Counted from the stretch's first letter, positions 40,993 through 54,100 are shown. The stretch is 64,000 nucleotides of DNA from Chrysopilus asiliformis (GCA_964034945.1 OZ035964.1:2257607-2321606), one strand, 5' to 3'. The notes: generated by a model from the letters alone, not told the origin. A program made the numbers and translations.

Positions 40993-41367
40993 TAACACTC
41001 TAACTGCCACGACAGTTTTAAGCCTTTTTCGAATATTTAGTTGTCAGTCAAAAAGGCCTGACAAACACTTTAACACATTTGTGACATCCTGTACCACTGG
41101 TGGTACATGCACAGTTTTTTAAAACCGCGCGAGTAAATAGTGCGGTAGTTTTTTTTGGACGTGAATTTTTTGTTTCTAAATTATCAAGAAGTATATCAGT
41201 GCGAAGTCCAAATGCACCCACCCACCAGTCCACTCGTGGTACACGATGTCCAAATGTAAAAAAAGTTGAAAAAGCAAATGTCACGAACGGGTTAATAATT
41301 TTCATTGTGGCCGTTGTGTACAGTTAGGTGTCAGGTCTTTTTAACTGACGTGGCAGTTAGAGTGTTA
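40993..41367. mobile_element. TTAA-flanked inverted-repeat element (piggyBac-like MITE)
   Basis: TTAACACTCTAACTGCCACG at the left and CGTGGCAGTTAGAGTGTTAA at the right: identical ends, with TTAA at both junctions as piggyBac-type transposons leave. An inner pair is GACATCCTGTACCACTGGTG / CACTCGTGGTACACGATGTC. No transposase. Confidence 0.65.
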
Positions 41368-41590
41368 AACACTGAAAAGTATAAACAAGCGTGGTGAAAG
41401 ACGGACGTCATCTTGGATTTTTAGTCATACTAATCATATACAAAAGTAGTCATTTAAAATTTAAAAAAAATAGAAAAAAGGCTTTTTTTTTAAAAAAAAA
41501 TTCACTTAAAAGGAAAAAAAAGTTTTTTAAGTTGGAATTTTTCATAAATACAATACTTTATTATACTATGAATAAAAAAGTAGAATTTCT

Positions 41591-44500
41591 GAGAATTTTT
41601 TTCGTAACTTTGGGCCCATATTTTTCATCCCTTTTAAGTATATCTTCTGTGTTATCGTTTTTGTTTTTGTAGTTTTTGAAAAACAAAAAAAAACCTGAAA
41701 AAAATGCCTTTTTCGTGTGAAACTTTTGAACTCTACTCAACTATTCCTTACGGTAACGAACCTCGCTGGTGCCCAGCACCCCCTATTTACGCTACAAACA
41801 TTTTATTACAGTTATCCATTTCTGCCTATATCCCTATCCGTATACACAACCCCTATATATTTTTTTTTACTTATTTTTTTTTTGTTGCTGTCTTTGGGCA
41901 ATATAATTCGGCGGTGTGTCATACAAAACAAAACGCAGGGAAAATAATGTTGTGCACATGCCTGTTTGTTATGTATACACGTATGTCGGTTGATGAGTTT
42001 TTTTTTTCTTTCCTGTTAGTGGATTTTTTTTTATCTGTGTATATATTTTTAGGGCATATTGAAAGGCACCCATAGTGGAGCAAAGTGGGCAGGTGGTAGC
42101 GTAAGAAATTTAGCGCTTAATTTAATTCCGTTTATCATTTGCTAAAGTTACCGCAAAAAAATATTGCCAGTAATCAAGAAATTGCATACGACGGGATTTT
42201 CACATAACTGGTGTGTATTAAATATATTTTTTTTTTACTGAAATTTATTTCTTGGATATCTGGAATAAGGGCTTCGAAGGGTGCCCCATTTCCGTCATCG
42301 TCGTTGTGTGGCTGTTATTTTATTTTTTTTTTTATTTTTTTTTGTTATTTCCTATACTCATATAAGGGTACATGGCCGGGTGACAGATGAAAGAGGGTTA
42401 ATTTTCGTGCTCCAAAGCTTGCTTTTTCAATTCAACGAACGTTTAACGAAAGTGTTTATTCAACGACTAAACGAGTGTGCGTAGTGGTGGTTCCTAGCCT
42501 GTACATATGTATATAAATATATATATAAAAAAAAATAGTGCGATATGTACTGACTATGGTGGTGGTGTAAGTGGTTAAAAACCAAAAATAATAATAATAT
42601 ACAAAAATTTCCGAGAAAAGAGAGAAAAAAAAACAGCGAAAAAATAATTGTGAAAAATATGTGAATGTTGATACAAAAGGATGATGTGCTGTGAAAATAA
42701 CGCAAATAATACAGGCGTAAAAATGTGAAGAATTTCACCAACATGAAAAGGATATTTTAGAAATGTCTCTCCAATATTAGTGCAAAGTTTCAAGAATGAA
42801 TCTTTTATAAAAAAAAAGACAATTTCAAGTATCTAACTCTATTTGGACATATAAAACCTGACGGAGAAAACCTGTACCAGTAAAGGATAACTACAAAAAA
42901 AAAAAAAAAAAACATTGTAATAAGTAGTAAAATTTTCGTGGATGTTGTGATAACGAGGGTGGGTAGAGGGAAAGGAATCTACGATGCCATACAGGGGGAT
43001 ATATACAGAAAGAAGCGAAATTCAAGTAAGGAGCCGAGTATGCCCGTAATCTACTAGTAAAATATACCTAAAGGACCTAAAAGTAGGCAATGATAGAAGG
43101 ATATCTGGCAACATTTTGACGATGTTGTTTTTTTTTTTCGCAATTTACGTAGCAACTGGAAAATTGCTTAGTTCATGTTGATTTATCATAAATATATACA
43201 TAGAAGATAGCTGGTATTTTCCGCAAGTTTGACTAATATAGCAATGACAGTTCGTCCTGCCGATAATTTGAACTTGAGCACCAGGTTTTATTCAACTTTG
43301 ACCGTAAAGCGCGATTATTATTTTTGTGTATCTACGCGCGGTAAACATTTCGTGCGCGATTTTTCCCCCATTAACGAACAGCGGACAAAATGGACACCGA
43401 CAAGGACTAAATTTTCCATCATTTCGTTTGTCCATATCACGGTATTATTGACGGTTTTGTTTGTCTTTTTTTTTTGTTGTTTTTTTTGTGTTTGTTGGTA
43501 ATCTAAAGTTTAAAACCTGAAAAGTTAAATTTGGTGAGTGGAATTGTGTCCCAAATGACTTGATTTTATTGCGTTCTTCGTAACGGTGCCGTGGTAATTG
43601 GAAATGAAAGAAAAAATGTCGATTTTTAAACTATACAAGTTTTGTTGGTATACAAGTTTTGTGGAAAATCCTTGTAATATGTTTAGTTTCCCTTCTATTG
43701 ACACTTTCCTATGAGTTTTCATGATGGATAAAAATGTGAATACGAAAAATGATTTTTGATAATTAAGGCATCGCATATCTGTAACTTTTATCCATATCTA
43801 TCTGTAGCAACAACATAACCAACTCAAGTATTATTAGGTCCCATCAAGTATATTCTTTTCCTCTCTCATCTGTCCAGAATTTTTTAGATGTGTAAGTCAA
43901 TTCTTATGTATGCAAAATTTACGTATTCATGTTTGAGGGTAGTTTTTCCTCTCTAATCCTCTTTCATACTTTTGTACAACGATAAAAAAAAAAAAACAAA
44001 TTGTTTGACGGGTTGAAAACTGACGTCTTTCGTGCATATTCTAACACCAGCCAGAAACTACACGAATCTTTGAATGCATACACAGCGTTTATTTGTCAAC
44101 ACGACGTTTTTCTTTTTGTATTTGTGACAAAAAAAAATTATTTTTACACGATCAAAGTTTAAAAAGGAAACGTAATACAATTTGATCTTCCTTTTGTGAA
44201 TACACGTTCTGTGATTTTCCACAAAATTTTCCCGTCTGCGAAAACATTTTGAAAGATTGAAAATATAACGAACGCCATTTAAGATGGTATGTCAAGTGCA
44301 TTGAATGTATATTTGCTTTGTGTTTGTTGTACATGCTTATACGTTAATCCGAATTGTAAATGGCAACACTTGCCATTCATTTACACTAATGTACAGGGGT
44401 TGGATTTTGTGTGTATATACGCACATAGAATTTACATATACATAAATAGAAGATAAAACATCCCTTTAAGTAATAACAGTTTGTTATATCAAAAAAAATA

Positions 44501-44839
44501 TCATCTATTGGATTTTTTTTTCAACAACTACTTCTTAAGGATTTTCCTTTAGTTAGCTTTATGATCCTTGGCCGCGCATCCTAACTCCTAAACTTTATTC
44601 CGGATTATTTCATCTACACTGTCAATTAATTGGTTGTTATCCGCTACCATACGCTATAGAATTCTAATTACCGGTTCACCCCCCATAGGTTTGGGTTAAA
44701 CCACTTGCAGCAGTCAACAAAAATGCCCACAAAATAATTTCTCTTTTCTCGTTTCGTGCAAGTCTCCAGAAATGGGGAAAACCCTAACACTTCATGAAAC
44801 TTTTACAGGATACCAGCATTTTTCCCTAAAATTGAATTT
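41591..44839. other. Mostly single-copy region upstream of onecut
   Basis: Few repeat matches to the rest of the window. It contains T-rich tracts and one frame with locally higher GC (43229-43501), described separately. Possibly first exons or promoter of onecut, but no splice pair to 48145 can be proved. Confidence 0.35.
43229..43501 (+). CDS. Unassigned 90-codon open frame (doubtful)
   Basis: Begins near ATGACAGTTCGTCCTGCCGA if the ATG at 43244 is used, and has locally balanced GC with third-position variety. The C-terminal part is strongly hydrophobic (ISFVHITVLLTVLFVFFF). No domain recognized, no partner exon, and the hydrophobic end is driven by a T-rich tract. It could be a leader exon of onecut or chance. 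Confidence 0.15.
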   Translation: MTNIAMTVRPADNLNLSTRFYSTLTVKRDYYFCVSTRGKHFVRDFSPINEQRTKWTPTRTKFSIISFVHITVLLTVLFVFFFCCFFCVCW

Positions 44840-45027
44840 TCCTCATACGTAGTATAATAAAGTATTGTAGTGATGAAAAATTTCGACCCCTTAACGGTAA
44901 TAAACCTTAGCTTAAGTTGATTTTCAGACGAAACTGAACTGACCTGCTTTTTGACTTCGCCTAAAAGTCGACTTAAGCTACTTCAACTCTTATAGGCTTG
45001 ATGGTACACGCGACGTACCACTGCTTT

Positions 45028-45419
45028 AAGGTAGAACCAGAAAACTACGTCCGTACGTCCGGCATGCGTCCGTCACGTTGACAGTTCGATGCGGTCAAAA
45101 TAAAATCAACGGGCTGCTATGAGTACTCCCCTAATAATTCGTTTGTCCGCATAGAGTAGGTCGACTTTCTACTTTTACATGCGGCAACGCACGGAAATGT
45201 CTTTTCGCAAAAAACTTTGGTTACGATTTAAGCAATTTAAGTATGGAACAAATTGAAAGTAATTGTTTCGACGATAAACTAATAGAAGAAGTGCAAAAAA
45301 AAGTGAAGAAGAAGTGATTCGTTGCCGTACCCAACTGTCACCGCATAAAACTGTCTACCGGACGGATGCATGACGGACGCATCGACGTACGATTCAGGTT
45401 CTAGCTTTAGTAAGAAATC
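45028..45419. mobile_element. AAGGTAGAA-tip foldback element, third arm type
   Basis: Left TTAAGGTAGAACCAGAAAAC followed by TACGTCCGTACGTCCGGCAT; right ATGACGGACGCATCGACGTA then CGATTCAGGTTCTAGCTTTA. The arms pair imperfectly (GACGTACG / CGTACGTC). Confidence 0.5.
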
Positions 45420-46289
45420 CTGCTCGGTGCTACCAAAATTGTACCACCGATTAAATCGACTTCCATTGCTGGATGAAAACTTTGAAATCGTAACACTTAA
45501 AATGAAATTATTTGTTATTTTCCACATATTTATGCACCGAATTTTTCTTTTTATTTTGTTGTCTTTAATAAAAATAAATTGATTTTTGTGAGTTAAAAAT
45601 ATTCAGTCGTGAGAAAGGGGTCAATTTTGCCTAAAAAAACATTTTCGAAGCACTATTACAAAAATGTCTGTCTTTCTGCCTGTCAGTCTTTCCGTCTTTT
45701 CAAAAACTAAAAGATCTAGACCCAATTTTACAGGCGTTTTTGGTAGTGAAACCGGACGATCCTATCAAACTTTTGATGGAAATTCGTTAACCGAAAGTAA
45801 CCAAAATGGCGGCCTTTTAAAAATCTCCATTTGATTTTTCTCAGTTTGCTCCGAAACTACGCCTAATCTAGTAGTAATATGTATGACAAAAGTTGTAGAT
45901 CATACAGATATCCTATACTTTTGTGTTCCACTATATCTCAGACCGATATCGAGATATACCGTTATTCAATAAAATCAGTTTTTGTGATTTTCCCGAAAAG
46001 GAACGTGTTTTAGTTGTTATGAAATGGATTGATGAAAATGGTATTTGCAATAATTTTGTCGTTTGCTGCTATCCGCTATCTATTGCCGTTATTGAGATAT
46101 TGTAAAAAAATCGAATTTTATAAACTAACGGTCTGTCAGTTTGTTTGTCAGTCTATGTACCAGATTTTTCAAAAACTACTGAAATTTTACAGTTATGTTT
46201 GAATCATGGACGATCCCATCAACTTTTGGTGGAAATCCGGTAACCACAAGTAACCGAAATGGTGGCTTTTTAAAAGTCTTAGTTTTCGT

Positions 46290-46670
46290 TTTTTGCTATT
46301 TACTCGTTTTTGCGAGAACCTCTCGATAGCAGCTACTCGCAAATTGCCATGTCTCTGAGAGTCGCTCGCAGAAACTCGCGAGCTAGTTTCTGCGATCTGT
46401 CAAAAAAGTGATTCTACTCTCTAGTCGACACGCACCCATTGAAATGTCGGGGAGTTGCTCGCCAGATACGAACGGCGTTTGGATTTCGCTAGTAGCTCTC
46501 GAGAACTCGCCAAAGCAAGATGTCAAAAAAATCAAGATATTGGTCTTGAAAAGAGAAAAATCGCCGAAATTAACTCTCAAATGGACAACCTCCGGCGAGT
46601 AACTCTCGAGAGTTTTTGAGAGTTACTCGCGTATTTACTCTCATGTGGAGCGGCACCTTTATGTATAATA
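46290..46670. mobile_element. Foldback element ending GTGGAGCGGCACC
   Basis: Rich in ACTCGC / GCGAGT and CTCTCGAGAG-type motifs in both orientations; right end TCTCATGTGGAGCGGCACCT. The tip resembles that of the element at 13763-13946. Two overlapping chance frames (65 and 64 codons) lie in it on opposite strands. Confidence 0.45.
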
Positions 46671-47241
46671 AGAGTTGAAGACAGTAAAAATTTTCTACGC
46701 TTTTATGTTTCCTGCACCCGATATCTCAAACGGGTGTCGAAAAAAAAAATCAGTTTTTTGCGATTCTCTCGAAAAATAACGGTTTTTTACTGATCATAAG
46801 TATGAGATTAATGAGATTGGCATTCTCCACAATTTTGTCTTTCACAGTTATTCATTATATTTTACCGTTATTGAAATATTTTCAATAAAATGTAAAAGAG
46901 TGCTTACAAACTAAGCGAATTGCTTACAAACTAAGGGTTTTTTTTTTTTAAAAATATCTAAAAGAAGAATTAAGGATATTAAAATTCTCTGCATTTTACA
47001 GTAAGTCCATACATTTTACCGTTATCGCGGTATCTCAGATTACGTAAAAAATTCATATTTTTATATTAGCTATTTTAGCTGACGTGTTGTAGTATAATTA
47101 GTGCAGAAACTTCGATTTTGTATAAGAAAGTCATGTGCTGGTCACATCCAAAAATTTTTGTTGTAAATGTTTCCTACCTATAATTTTAAATTCAGCAAAA
47201 CTCTTTTCAAAAATTACGATTGTTTTTTTTTATTTCCACAG

Positions 47242-48144
47242 GTAAATGCAATTCCATCGATAAAAAAAATCATGGAGAATGAAATAAAAACTTTTAATGA
47301 TGGATATCGAGTTGAGTGATGGATGGTGAGGAAAATTTAACACAATTTTTATGAGAAATTGTTAGGAACATGTATAAAACTTCAAGTTGTTAATTTTCCC
47401 AGTTTTGCATAAAGCTAAAAGTTGCGGATTTTAAACATAAACGTGATTACAGTGTTTTTGACATTTTTCGCCGTTTGAATTTTGTAACGCCTTTAGTAAA
47501 TTTGAAACAATTTAGTAGCGGAATATTTACTCAAATGAAAATGGACAAAATAAATTACCAGAGTTACGAGAATGGTAGCAGAGAGATTAGGGTGGAAATA
47601 ATGGTTTTTCTATAAATGTAAAAGTCAAAAATGAGGAAAAAAAATGTAAAGTCGTTTAAAAATATGCTTAAAATTGGACTGAAGGTTAAAAAAAGTATAT
47701 AAAAATCAATAAAACGAAACAACAAGAAAATTTGTGATATAAATACCAAAATTTTTTAGATTAACGCGGAAACAAAATCCACAAAAATAAAGAAAAAAAT
47801 AATAATAATATTAATAACGTATTATTAAATAATTGTATAGTAACAAAAAGAAAAATAAATAATATTTTTGTAAAAAGAATAACAAAACAAAACCAAAAAA
47901 GTAAACAAGGATTCTTTTAGCCAACCAAAGATATAAAATAAGAAAACACTTTAAGAGTTAAATTATAAAGGAAATAAATAAAAATAATAAGATCATAATC
48001 TAGTCACTCCAATCTGGAACCGTTTCCTATAATACACACATCCAATGTTTGATAACAAAAATAATTATTATATTATTAAAAAATATAAAAGACAACCAAA
48101 TGTAAGTCAAATACATCACAAAGTGATATTTTCTATGATAAATA
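47242..48144 (+). other. Probable onecut 5' leader
   Basis: A good acceptor (TTTTTATTTCCACAG) ends at 47241. From there to the onecut ATG there is no repeat, and the sequence is very A-rich. A short upstream frame starts at 47272 (MENEIKTFNDGYRVE, stop 47317-47319), so translation could be modulated by upstream ATGs. Transcription of this stretch is inferred, not shown. Confidence 0.35.
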
Positions 48145-51100
48145 ATGGAATCGATTGGTGAAATAATCGAACAGCAATCGTTAAGTGAGCCATTAGTTGT
48201 TGAAACATCGGTCGACTCACCAAATTCCGGTAATCATGGGACGGTAGTAATGGTTGGAACTGTCATTGACAGTTTAACAGCTGCGGCGGCAGCAGCGGTC
48301 GCATCAACGCAACAGCAGCAGCAGCAGCATCATCATCATCATCATCACTCCCATCACTCCCATCACCATCATCATCACAATAATCAACAGCAGCAGCAGC
48401 AGCAGCAGCAGCAACAATTAAACAATCATCAGCAACAACAACAGCAGCAGCAGCATCAACATCACCATCATCAGCACCACCAGCATGACGACGATGGGGA
48501 TCTGTCACCAGTAACGTTAGGATCGCTATCGGTTGGTGGACATTCGCGAATTATTGCTCATGCTAGCGGTGGGGGTAATGGTAACAGTATATCGGGTAGC
48601 GGTAATGGTGGATCATCTGGTAACGGTAATGGTTCAGAACTGATCAAGCAGGAGCAAAAAATTGTTATCGGTGGCGGTGGGAATAACAGTAATACCAGTA
48701 CTGGTAATGGTAGCAATAGTAATGGAACCACTAACGGTAACAGAAGTATAACATCTGGTGGGAGTGGTAACAGCAATAACGGTAATACGTCAACTGGTGT
48801 GGATTGTGTGGTATCAGCTGATGATTTATCACCGGATGAAGTCGAAGTAAATCTCGATCACCATCATTCTAGGCACCATCAGCAACATTTGCATCATCAT
48901 CACACACATCAGCAGCAGCAGCAGCAGCAGCAGCAACAGCAACATCATCACCAACAACAACATCACCTTCATCATCAAACCCATCATCAAGCTCATCATC
49001 AACAGCAACAGCATCATGAGGCTCTATCTGTGATAGTTCAACCGCAGGAGGATTCCAGAGATTCTCAATTATTGAGCCCCGGAAAACTGACGCCATCATC
49101 GGAAATGATAGACGCAACGGATTTTCGTACATTGCATGAGCCGACTTATCAAACACTGACATCGGTAAATGGACGCATGTCACCGCCCGGTTTCAGTCCG
49201 AATTCATCATATGCGACCCTAACACCTCTGCAGCCGCTGCCACCGATATCAACAATGTCGGATAAATTCGCCTATGGTCATGCGAGCAATGTTAGCGGTT
49301 CATTTACGGTTATGCAAAATAACAGCATGGGCATTAGTTTAGGCTTAAGCGGTGTGAATTCACCATATAATTATGATAAATTACCAACAATGGGCATGTC
49401 ACCACCCCACAATTACTCGTCACCAACAAATACATTAAGCGGTATTGGCATGTCGCAGCAGCCCAGCCCGTTATCGCCACAGAGCTCATATAGCCAGAAT
49501 GATCTGCAATCGCCGCAGAAAAGCATATCACCATCTGGATATGAATCACCATATGGTGGTCATCGTGATCTCCTTAGCCGTCAGAATTTACAACAACATA
49601 GTCCAACGTTGAGTCCACAATCAGGATCGTTGCATTCACCAGGCGGCAATACGATTGTGACTAGCTTCGGTACAACAAATTTAGCAACAATTAACGGTAT
49701 GTCAACAATAGCGCCACATGGCAACGTTGCGGTATCACCGTTACCCCATTCGACGCCACCAGGCTTAGTACAAATCTCACATGTTCACCGTGAAGCGATC
49801 GTCCAATCGCCATCGCCTCCGATCCTCACAATTCAGCACACAGCGATACAGCAGCAACAGCAGCAGCAGCAGCAGCATCAGGTGATCTCAGCGAAAGGTC
49901 AACTTGGCAATGGGTCACAGAGTAATGCTGGCGCTAGTGTTGCGGGTAACGGTCATCATGGCGTCACAATTGCAAATGGACCGCATAACGGTACATCTGG
50001 CCTTCATTCAATAGCAATCGGTGGCGGTGCCAATGGCGGCAACAATAACAATAATAATACAAGCAGTCAATGTGGGAATAGCGGTAATAATAATAATAAT
50101 AGTAATACACCGGTAACGGTAACATCAATTAGTAATGATGTCGAAGAAATCAACACAAAGGAATTAGCACAGCGAATATCAGCTGAATTGAAACGGTATA
50201 GTATACCGCAAGCGATTTTTGCCCAACGTGTACTCTGCCGATCACAGGGTACATTATCGGACTTATTACGGAATCCGAAGCCATGGTCCAAGCTGAAATC
50301 TGGCCGGGAAACATTTCGCCGAATGTACAAATGGCTGCAAGAGCCCGAATTTCAAAGGATGTCCGCACTCCGAATGGCAGGTGAGTGCATATTGTTAACT
50401 CATTAATTCAATATTTTTTTTTTTTTCGTTTTCTTGAATCCTTAATACTAAATTACAATTAAGCCGCCTTGAGATCTCCCTTAAGACCCAATGAGCCTTT
50501 TATATTCATGAAAAATGGGATTTCTTTAGATAGGGTCGTAATTTTTTTTAAATGGAGGACAAATAGGAAACAGATTAAATTTAGAGATGTTGTTGTTGTT
50601 GTCATCAGGTATTAAATGAAAAGATCTTTTTTTTTTTTGTGAAAAACATTAATTTTATAAAGAATACACAACAAAACCTAACAAATAGAAAAAAAACAAA
50701 TACACGCACTAAAACAGTACAAAAACTGCATTTAAAAATTAATAAAAGTAAAGAAAAACCAAAAAAAAAAAAAAAAGAAAGAAAATCCAACATGATCTCT
50801 TGTCCTCTTGTTTTCATTGCAGACAGCCAGACGCGCAATGTAAACCTGAGGTCAGTAGTAGGCAACAACAATAACAACAACAACAACAGCTTGAATAACA
50901 ACAACAACAACAATTTTAAAGAGAGACTAACAACATCGACATCATATAATCCAAGAGCACCAACAATAAATCCATTCTCAACTTTTCTGTGAGTTTAAAT
51001 AATCAAAACACATGAAAATGTAATAAAATCGCGTTGCAAAATCCCCTAAAATTCAATCTTCTGTACGGAAAAATAAATGCTGTAAATGATAATGTGAACA

Positions 51101-54100
51101 AAAAAAAAATAGGCTAGGCTCTGAGAGAATCAATTTTTACATAGTAGAAACTTATGTTAGGATCATATATGTCTATTTGCATTGCGCGGCATGAAGAAAA
51201 ACTGCCAGAAAAACTGCAGCCGCTGTAAAAATTGACAGTTTCTCTTCGTGATGTGCAGCGAAAGTTGCTATATGTGGTGATCCACCCATTATGCAAAAAT
51301 CTTTTGAAAGGGTGCAAAAAATCGTTGACCGGTATCAATAGAGTAGAGGGGCAATCTATATATCATACTAATATATAAAAATGAGTTTGTGTCTGTCTTT
51401 TTGTCTGTTCCTATTTCACGCAAAAACGGCTCAACCGATTGACTTGAAATTTGGCATGAGTGTTTGCGGTAGTTCTGGTTCCAACATAGGCATACGGAAA
51501 AGTAGCGCGAGGGGTGAGGGAGGGGATAAAGTGATTTCGAAACTTAGTTTTTGCGCTATGTTACTCTTTCGCGGGGAAACTACCGAGCCAATTGGCCTGA
51601 AGTTTAGCTCCAACATAGACCATGAAATTTTTTTTTTGAAAAAACTTAACCCGGGAACGACGGATATGCAAGCTAGTTATATATAAAAGCCCAATACCAC
51701 TGACTCACTCACTCACTCATTACAGTATCTCCCATATCACCAAACTGATTGCCATGAAATTTTGCACACAGATGCGTCTAAAGCCCATGTGCCAGTTCTC
51801 AATTAGAGTAGAGAATCGAATGTCAATGAAGCAGAGAAGCGCCAAAAAGTCGCCTCAGTAACTGACCTCATCAGTAAGCTTAATAAAATTCGGTATTTAT
51901 AGCTTGCAAAAAAAAAGGTGGAGAAAAAGAATTACCAGAAAATTGCAAAACTACAAGAAAAATGCAAAACATTTCGCCACAATCGCTGATCATTATGAGA
52001 ATTTTCACATATTGATGAAAACAAGTCTCGTTAGTTTTTATTCTCAAACTATGATATCTGATGTGAACAGCACATGACTTTCTTATACAAATTGACACTA
52101 TACCCGAAGAATAAAATGATAGTTAATGTAAAACTATGAATTCTTACTTTATAAAATCTGGAATATCTCGATAGCGGTAAAAGATATCGATTTACTGTAT
52201 GAGGAAAAAATATAGAGAATTTCAATATCTTTAGTTCTTCGTTCAATTATTTTTACGAGGAACCGTTAGTTTGCAAGCAATTCGCAAAACTAGATTTTAT
52301 AATGAAAATATCTCAATAACGGTAAAAGATAACTGATATTAGTAAAAGACAAAATTGTGTTAAACATTATTCCCTTTAATTCATCTCGTACATTAAACCA
52401 CCAAAAACCCGTTATTTTTCCGTTATTTTTCGAGATAATCGCAAGAAACCGATTTTTTTTTAAATAACGGCATATCTCGATTGCAGCTTGAGATATGTAA
52501 TTCCAGCCAAAGATAAAAATATAGGAAATTTCTTGTGTCCAAGTTTTGTCATACATAAGACTATATGAGGCGTTAAAAGCTAGAGTGGACCAACCCACAT
52601 GTCGAGATCGTGAATTGTTTTGTGTTTGAATCACTATTGCGAGTGAGTTTTTAGATAAAAATGTTTGGATGCACAAAAGAACATTTCAACATTGAGTAAT
52701 AAAGTTCACAGAAATTTTTTTTTCCAAAAATTTACAGTCAATAATAGTACAAAAGTGGAAGAGCTTCAAAAACTCGATTATGTGGCTTGGTCCACTCTAG
52801 CTTTTAACGCCTCATATTCAAAAACGTGTTTTTTTTTTTTCGGAGTAAATTGCGAGAAACGAAACGGCGATTTTTAAAAGCCGCCATTTTGGTCCGAGAA
52901 ACGGATTTCAACCAAAAGTTGACACGATCAAATCGATTCCAGGATCAAACACGACTGTAAAATTCATAGCTCTAGATCTATCAGTTTTAGAGAAATATTT
53001 TGTATAATAAATTAATAAATATAGTTAAAAAAGTGACACGTAAAAAGACTCACATAATGGCGGCGGTATTTGTTGACGATGTTCTGTTACGGCATGAAGA
53101 TCTTCCAACGGTGTTCAACCGCCTTTTTCTTCAGGAACTAACACTTTTTATTATTCCTGAAATATTATTATTAATTAAAACACACGCGACGCGCACTAAA
53201 AATGCCCTACTCTCAAAATTATTATTATTATTTAATTTTATTATATTTCCACTGATTCTTTGCTAATTTATTTAAAAAAGGCCTTGAAGATTATTACGAA
53301 ATCGAGCACTTTTTAAAACACACTAATCTGAAATAAAAAGAAAATATTTTTGTCAGTCATTGTTATCCAAAAAATTATTCAAAGGGGAAATTTAAGGAAA
53401 ATTTTCGCAAAAATTTTCACAAAGATAGCAGGGAAAGAGTTTATTGAATGAGAGGTGAGTGGGATTAATTTTAGTGGGGAAAATTTGTTTGAGGCAAGAT
53501 TTGTAGAATACCGAAACCCTGGTGAAGATCCCGTTAGTGGTTCTGGAGATAGCAGGAGAGGGGATAAAAAGGGAGCAAATTGTTTAACATATAAAGATAG
53601 GTTTTATTATAGTTAACGCTGTCAAGTGTTGTTGTTCCAATTTAATCTATGGAAACGGGGATGATATAAAAGTACATAAACAAATATCGACTAAAAATGG
53701 GTAAAATTGAAAATAATAAAATTTGAAAAAATTGGACAAAATTGGATCAAACTTTTTGGCCTGTAAAAGAGGAAGAGTTTGTATATAAAATGAAACTCAA
53801 ATTTTAAAAAAAAATATCTTTTTTTGTAGCTCTACATAAAGTTAGAATTCAGTCAAAAATTTGCTTCTTCCTAAAATGTTAATTTCTCCTAAACTTGAAT
53901 AGCTAGAATATTATATGGCGTGTCATTTTAAAGCTTATGACCATACATACAGTAATATTAAATCGTTGATGAATTATGCGAACAAATTTCTATAGAAATT
54001 ACATCTAAATTGTAAAAAACACTAAAAATATGGTTTTCCTTATGCAAGGAAAAAACCTCAACTTTAACACCCTATCAAATCCACAAAAAGAAAATGATAA

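Larger units (their letters stand above)
38918..41590 (-). repeat. Family B repeat, reverse, broken up by at least three nested insertions
   Basis: Right end at 38920 (AATATCTGATGTGAACAGCA), left end near 41545-41590 (TTCATAAATACAATACTTTA). Inserted in it are family G (39010-39955), the AAGGTAGAA element (40377-40602) and the TTAA-flanked element (40993-41367). Between them the B body (CTGAAATATCTCGATAACGG, AAAGCCGCCATTTTGGTTAC) continues. Confidence 0.55.
44840..47165 (+). repeat. Family B repeat, forward, with two nested foldback elements
   Basis: Starts TCCTCATACGTAGTATAATA, ends TATAAGAAAGTCATGTGCTG. Interrupted by the AAGGTAGAA-type element (45028-45419) and by the element at 46290-46670. 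Two B-like 5' parts (GTCTGTC...CAAAATGGCGGC at 45660-45810, and 46130-46265) suggest a tandem or partial duplication. Confidence 0.55.

Noticed and set aside
48263..50368. Antisense open frames under onecut exon 1
   Set aside because: They are reverse translations of CAG/CAT/GGT tracts (Leu, Asp, Ala, Val runs) and have no gene-like start or domain.
50823..50850. 28-nt cassette exon between onecut exons 1 and 2
   Set aside because: It would shift the frame of the homeodomain exons.
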